A stretch of 64,000 nucleotides of DNA, from contig JASBSB010000007.1 of the NCBI GenBank assembly GCA_030149205.1, positions 310,001 to 374,000 on the forward strand, in the 5' to 3' direction. The notes below the pieces were generated by a model. That model was not told where the DNA came from. It was given only the letters and a program-made list of their open reading frames with translations, and searched no databases. This DNA comes from Candidatus Heimdallarchaeota archaeon (lineage in GTDB: Archaea > Asgardarchaeota > Heimdallarchaeia > Heimdallarchaeales > Kariarchaeaceae). Each line of letters opens with the position of its first letter. Position 1 is the stretch's first letter. Below, in pieces: positions 62,837-64,000 of this stretch. A program made the translations under genes and the position numbers.

Positions 62837-64000
62837 GTGAGAAATGTTAAGGTAAAGCTACTGATCCTTCTGCTCATTATAGGTGGGTTATGGGAGGTCT
62901 CTCTGTCCTACAATCAAAGCATCCCCGTCTTGGCGTTGTCTCCAGCACCTCATCCTTCAAAAACACTTAGTCCACTGAAGGTCAGCCCTCCGATCTCAAT
63001 CTACGGAGATACTGACTTTGCTAACCAAGCGATGGTAAATGGGTGGCTGGGCAACGGATCCAAATCAAATCCCTACATTATTAAGGACTTGATTATTGAC
63101 GGGGGTGGGAAAAACAATGGGATCTCAATTTCTAACACAAAAGTGTATTTTAAGCTTTCTAACAACACAATAACTAATACTTCTAGGGGTATCTTTCTGT
63201 ACTTTAGTGGAAATTCAACAGTAAATGGGAACTTTGTGAACAAAACTAGAGATTATGGGGTCTTTCTGTACTTTAGTGGAAATTCAACAGTGAGTGGCAA
63301 CACAGTGAGCAATAGCAACACAAAGGGGATATTTCTTTACTCAAGCCACAATTCAACAATTAGTGGAAATAGGATCAATAGTAGTAATCAAGGAATCTAC
63401 CTTTACTCAAGTAATTCTTTAGTTATAAAGGGTAATTTATTCACAAACTGTAATGAAAGTCTCTATCTTTTACGTAGTCAAGATTCTCAATTAATTCAAA
63501 ACATATTCTGTAGGAATTGTTTTCCTATAGTTGATTCTGGTCTAAGAATTTCATATCGTTTTAACCTCATGCAACCAAACAATACAAATGATATGACGTT
63601 CTTGGAAAAGTCTTCTGGACACACCTTAAATTGGACGATCTTGGATGACAAACCAGGGACATATATTTTATACAAAAACTCCACAATATTCAAGAGTGGC
63701 ACCTGGTCCTCAGGTGTTGCCACTAATGTGAGTTTTGATGGACTCACACATGGAACTTACAACATGACAATAGTTTTCACAAATGGATATGGTGACTCGG
63801 TCAGTTATCTTATCTGGGTGAATGTTCTTTACAACCCAAACCTACCCACCCCTAGTCCCACTCCCACAACTCCTGAGCCTTCACCCACCCCTACTCCGAC
63901 TCCTAACCCCACTCCCACGACTCCAGTACCTTCATCAACCCCAACGATCACTCCTCCTACTTCCACCCCAACCCTGCCAATCCCTGGATTTTTGCTGATA
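62837..64000 (+). CDS. Beta-helix surface protein with PGF-type tail, third paralog, 3' end missing
   Basis: The frame is open from GTG 62837 to the right edge (388 codons). It starts RNVKVKLLILLLIIGGLWEV, aligning with NFKVKLLILLLILGGM of the 29538-31301 protein, which also uses GTG. Then come ISIYGDTDFANQAMVNGWLG, five or so beta-helix coils (LYFSGNSTVSGNTV type), the Ig-like domain ending GDSVSYLIWVNVLYNP, a Pro/Thr/Ser stalk and LPIPGFLLI at the cut edge, where the PGF-type tail begins. It is a shorter coil version of the first paralog and probably lacks only its last membrane helix and basic end. Confidence 0.82.
   Translation, partial: MRNVKVKLLILLLIIGGLWEVSLSYNQSIPVLALSPAPHPSKTLSPLKVSPPISIYGDTDFANQAMVNGWLGNGSKSNPYIIKDLIIDGGGKNNGISISNTKVYFKLSNNTITNTSRGIFLYFSGNSTVNGNFVNKTRDYGVFLYFSGNSTVSGNTVSNSNTKGIFLYSSHNSTISGNRINSSNQGIYLYSSNSLVIKGNLFTNCNESLYLLRSQDSQLIQNIFCRNCFPIVDSGLRISYRFNLMQPNNTNDMTFLEKSSGHTLNWTILDDKPGTYILYKNSTIFKSGTWSSGVATNVSFDGLTHGTYNMTIVFTNGYGDSVSYLIWVNVLYNPNLPTPSPTPTTPEPSPTPTPTPNPTPTTPVPSSTPTITPPTSTPTLPIPGFLLI

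Noticed and set aside
1..64000. tRNA, rRNA or insertion sequence genes
   Set aside because: None seen on reading; no transposase motif or typical tRNA T-loop with matching stems was noticed, though a tRNA scan could not be run.

Overview
The window looks like a chromosome segment of an archaeon, most likely an Asgard archaeon (Heimdallarchaeia-like is my best guess, from memory of family style and without any search). The reasons are many starts that lie about 25 bases downstream of a TATA-like box with no room for a leader, exported proteins rich in N-x-S/T sequons with one C-terminal membrane anchor, beta-helix surface proteins ending in a Pro/Thr stalk plus a PGF-type sorting tail, and leucine-rich-repeat proteins. 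Base composition is AT-rich, and strikingly so at 16.9-18.2 kb and 44.5-45.1 kb. No rRNA, tRNA, CRISPR array or transposase was seen.

Layout. 0-2.9 kb: three tandem paralogous membrane proteins, the first cut by the window edge. 3.0-4.9 kb: a three-gene minus-strand operon led by a TIGR04255-like protein. 5.1-6.9 kb: an exported protein and an LRR protein. 7.1-10.4 kb: a SAP-SNF2 helicase and a DinB-fold protein. 10.7-14.0 kb: a restriction-like island with a DNA methyltransferase, a winged-helix protein, a nuclease-fold protein broken by a frameshift and an unknown partner. 14.6-16.9 kb: a MoxR ATPase and VWA protein pair. 18.2-20.6 kb: a GT-C-like membrane protein and a small membrane protein. 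20.8-25.0 kb: an NLR-like NACHT-LRR NTPase and an alpha/beta hydrolase. 25.4-29.1 kb: McrC and EVE-McrB. 29.3-39.5 kb: surface, membrane and exported protein families plus an APH-type kinase. 39.7-42.4 kb: a large LRR protein and a truncated radical SAM gene. 42.6-44.5 kb: an unknown two-gene unit. 45.1-53.5 kb: a type I restriction-modification locus with accessory genes. 53.6-56.8 kb: a helical protein and a PD-(D/E)XK protein. 57.4-64.0 kb: two beta-helix surface proteins around a RavA/ViaA-like pair.

Two themes join the regions. First, defence genes are dense: type I R-M, McrBC, a NACHT-LRR, SNF2, a methyltransferase island and several unknown operons. Second, three accessory loci share one architecture. 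A decayed copy of the left end of the gene on the right (DinB, alpha/beta hydrolase, APH kinase) lies to the left of the cargo (SNF2, NACHT-LRR, NosD-like protein), so each cargo sits between direct repeats. This suggests a recombination route for cargo gain in which the neighbouring gene is rebuilt, and it is the most unusual signal I see here.

All assignments come from reading the sequence and recalling family motifs. No database search was run.
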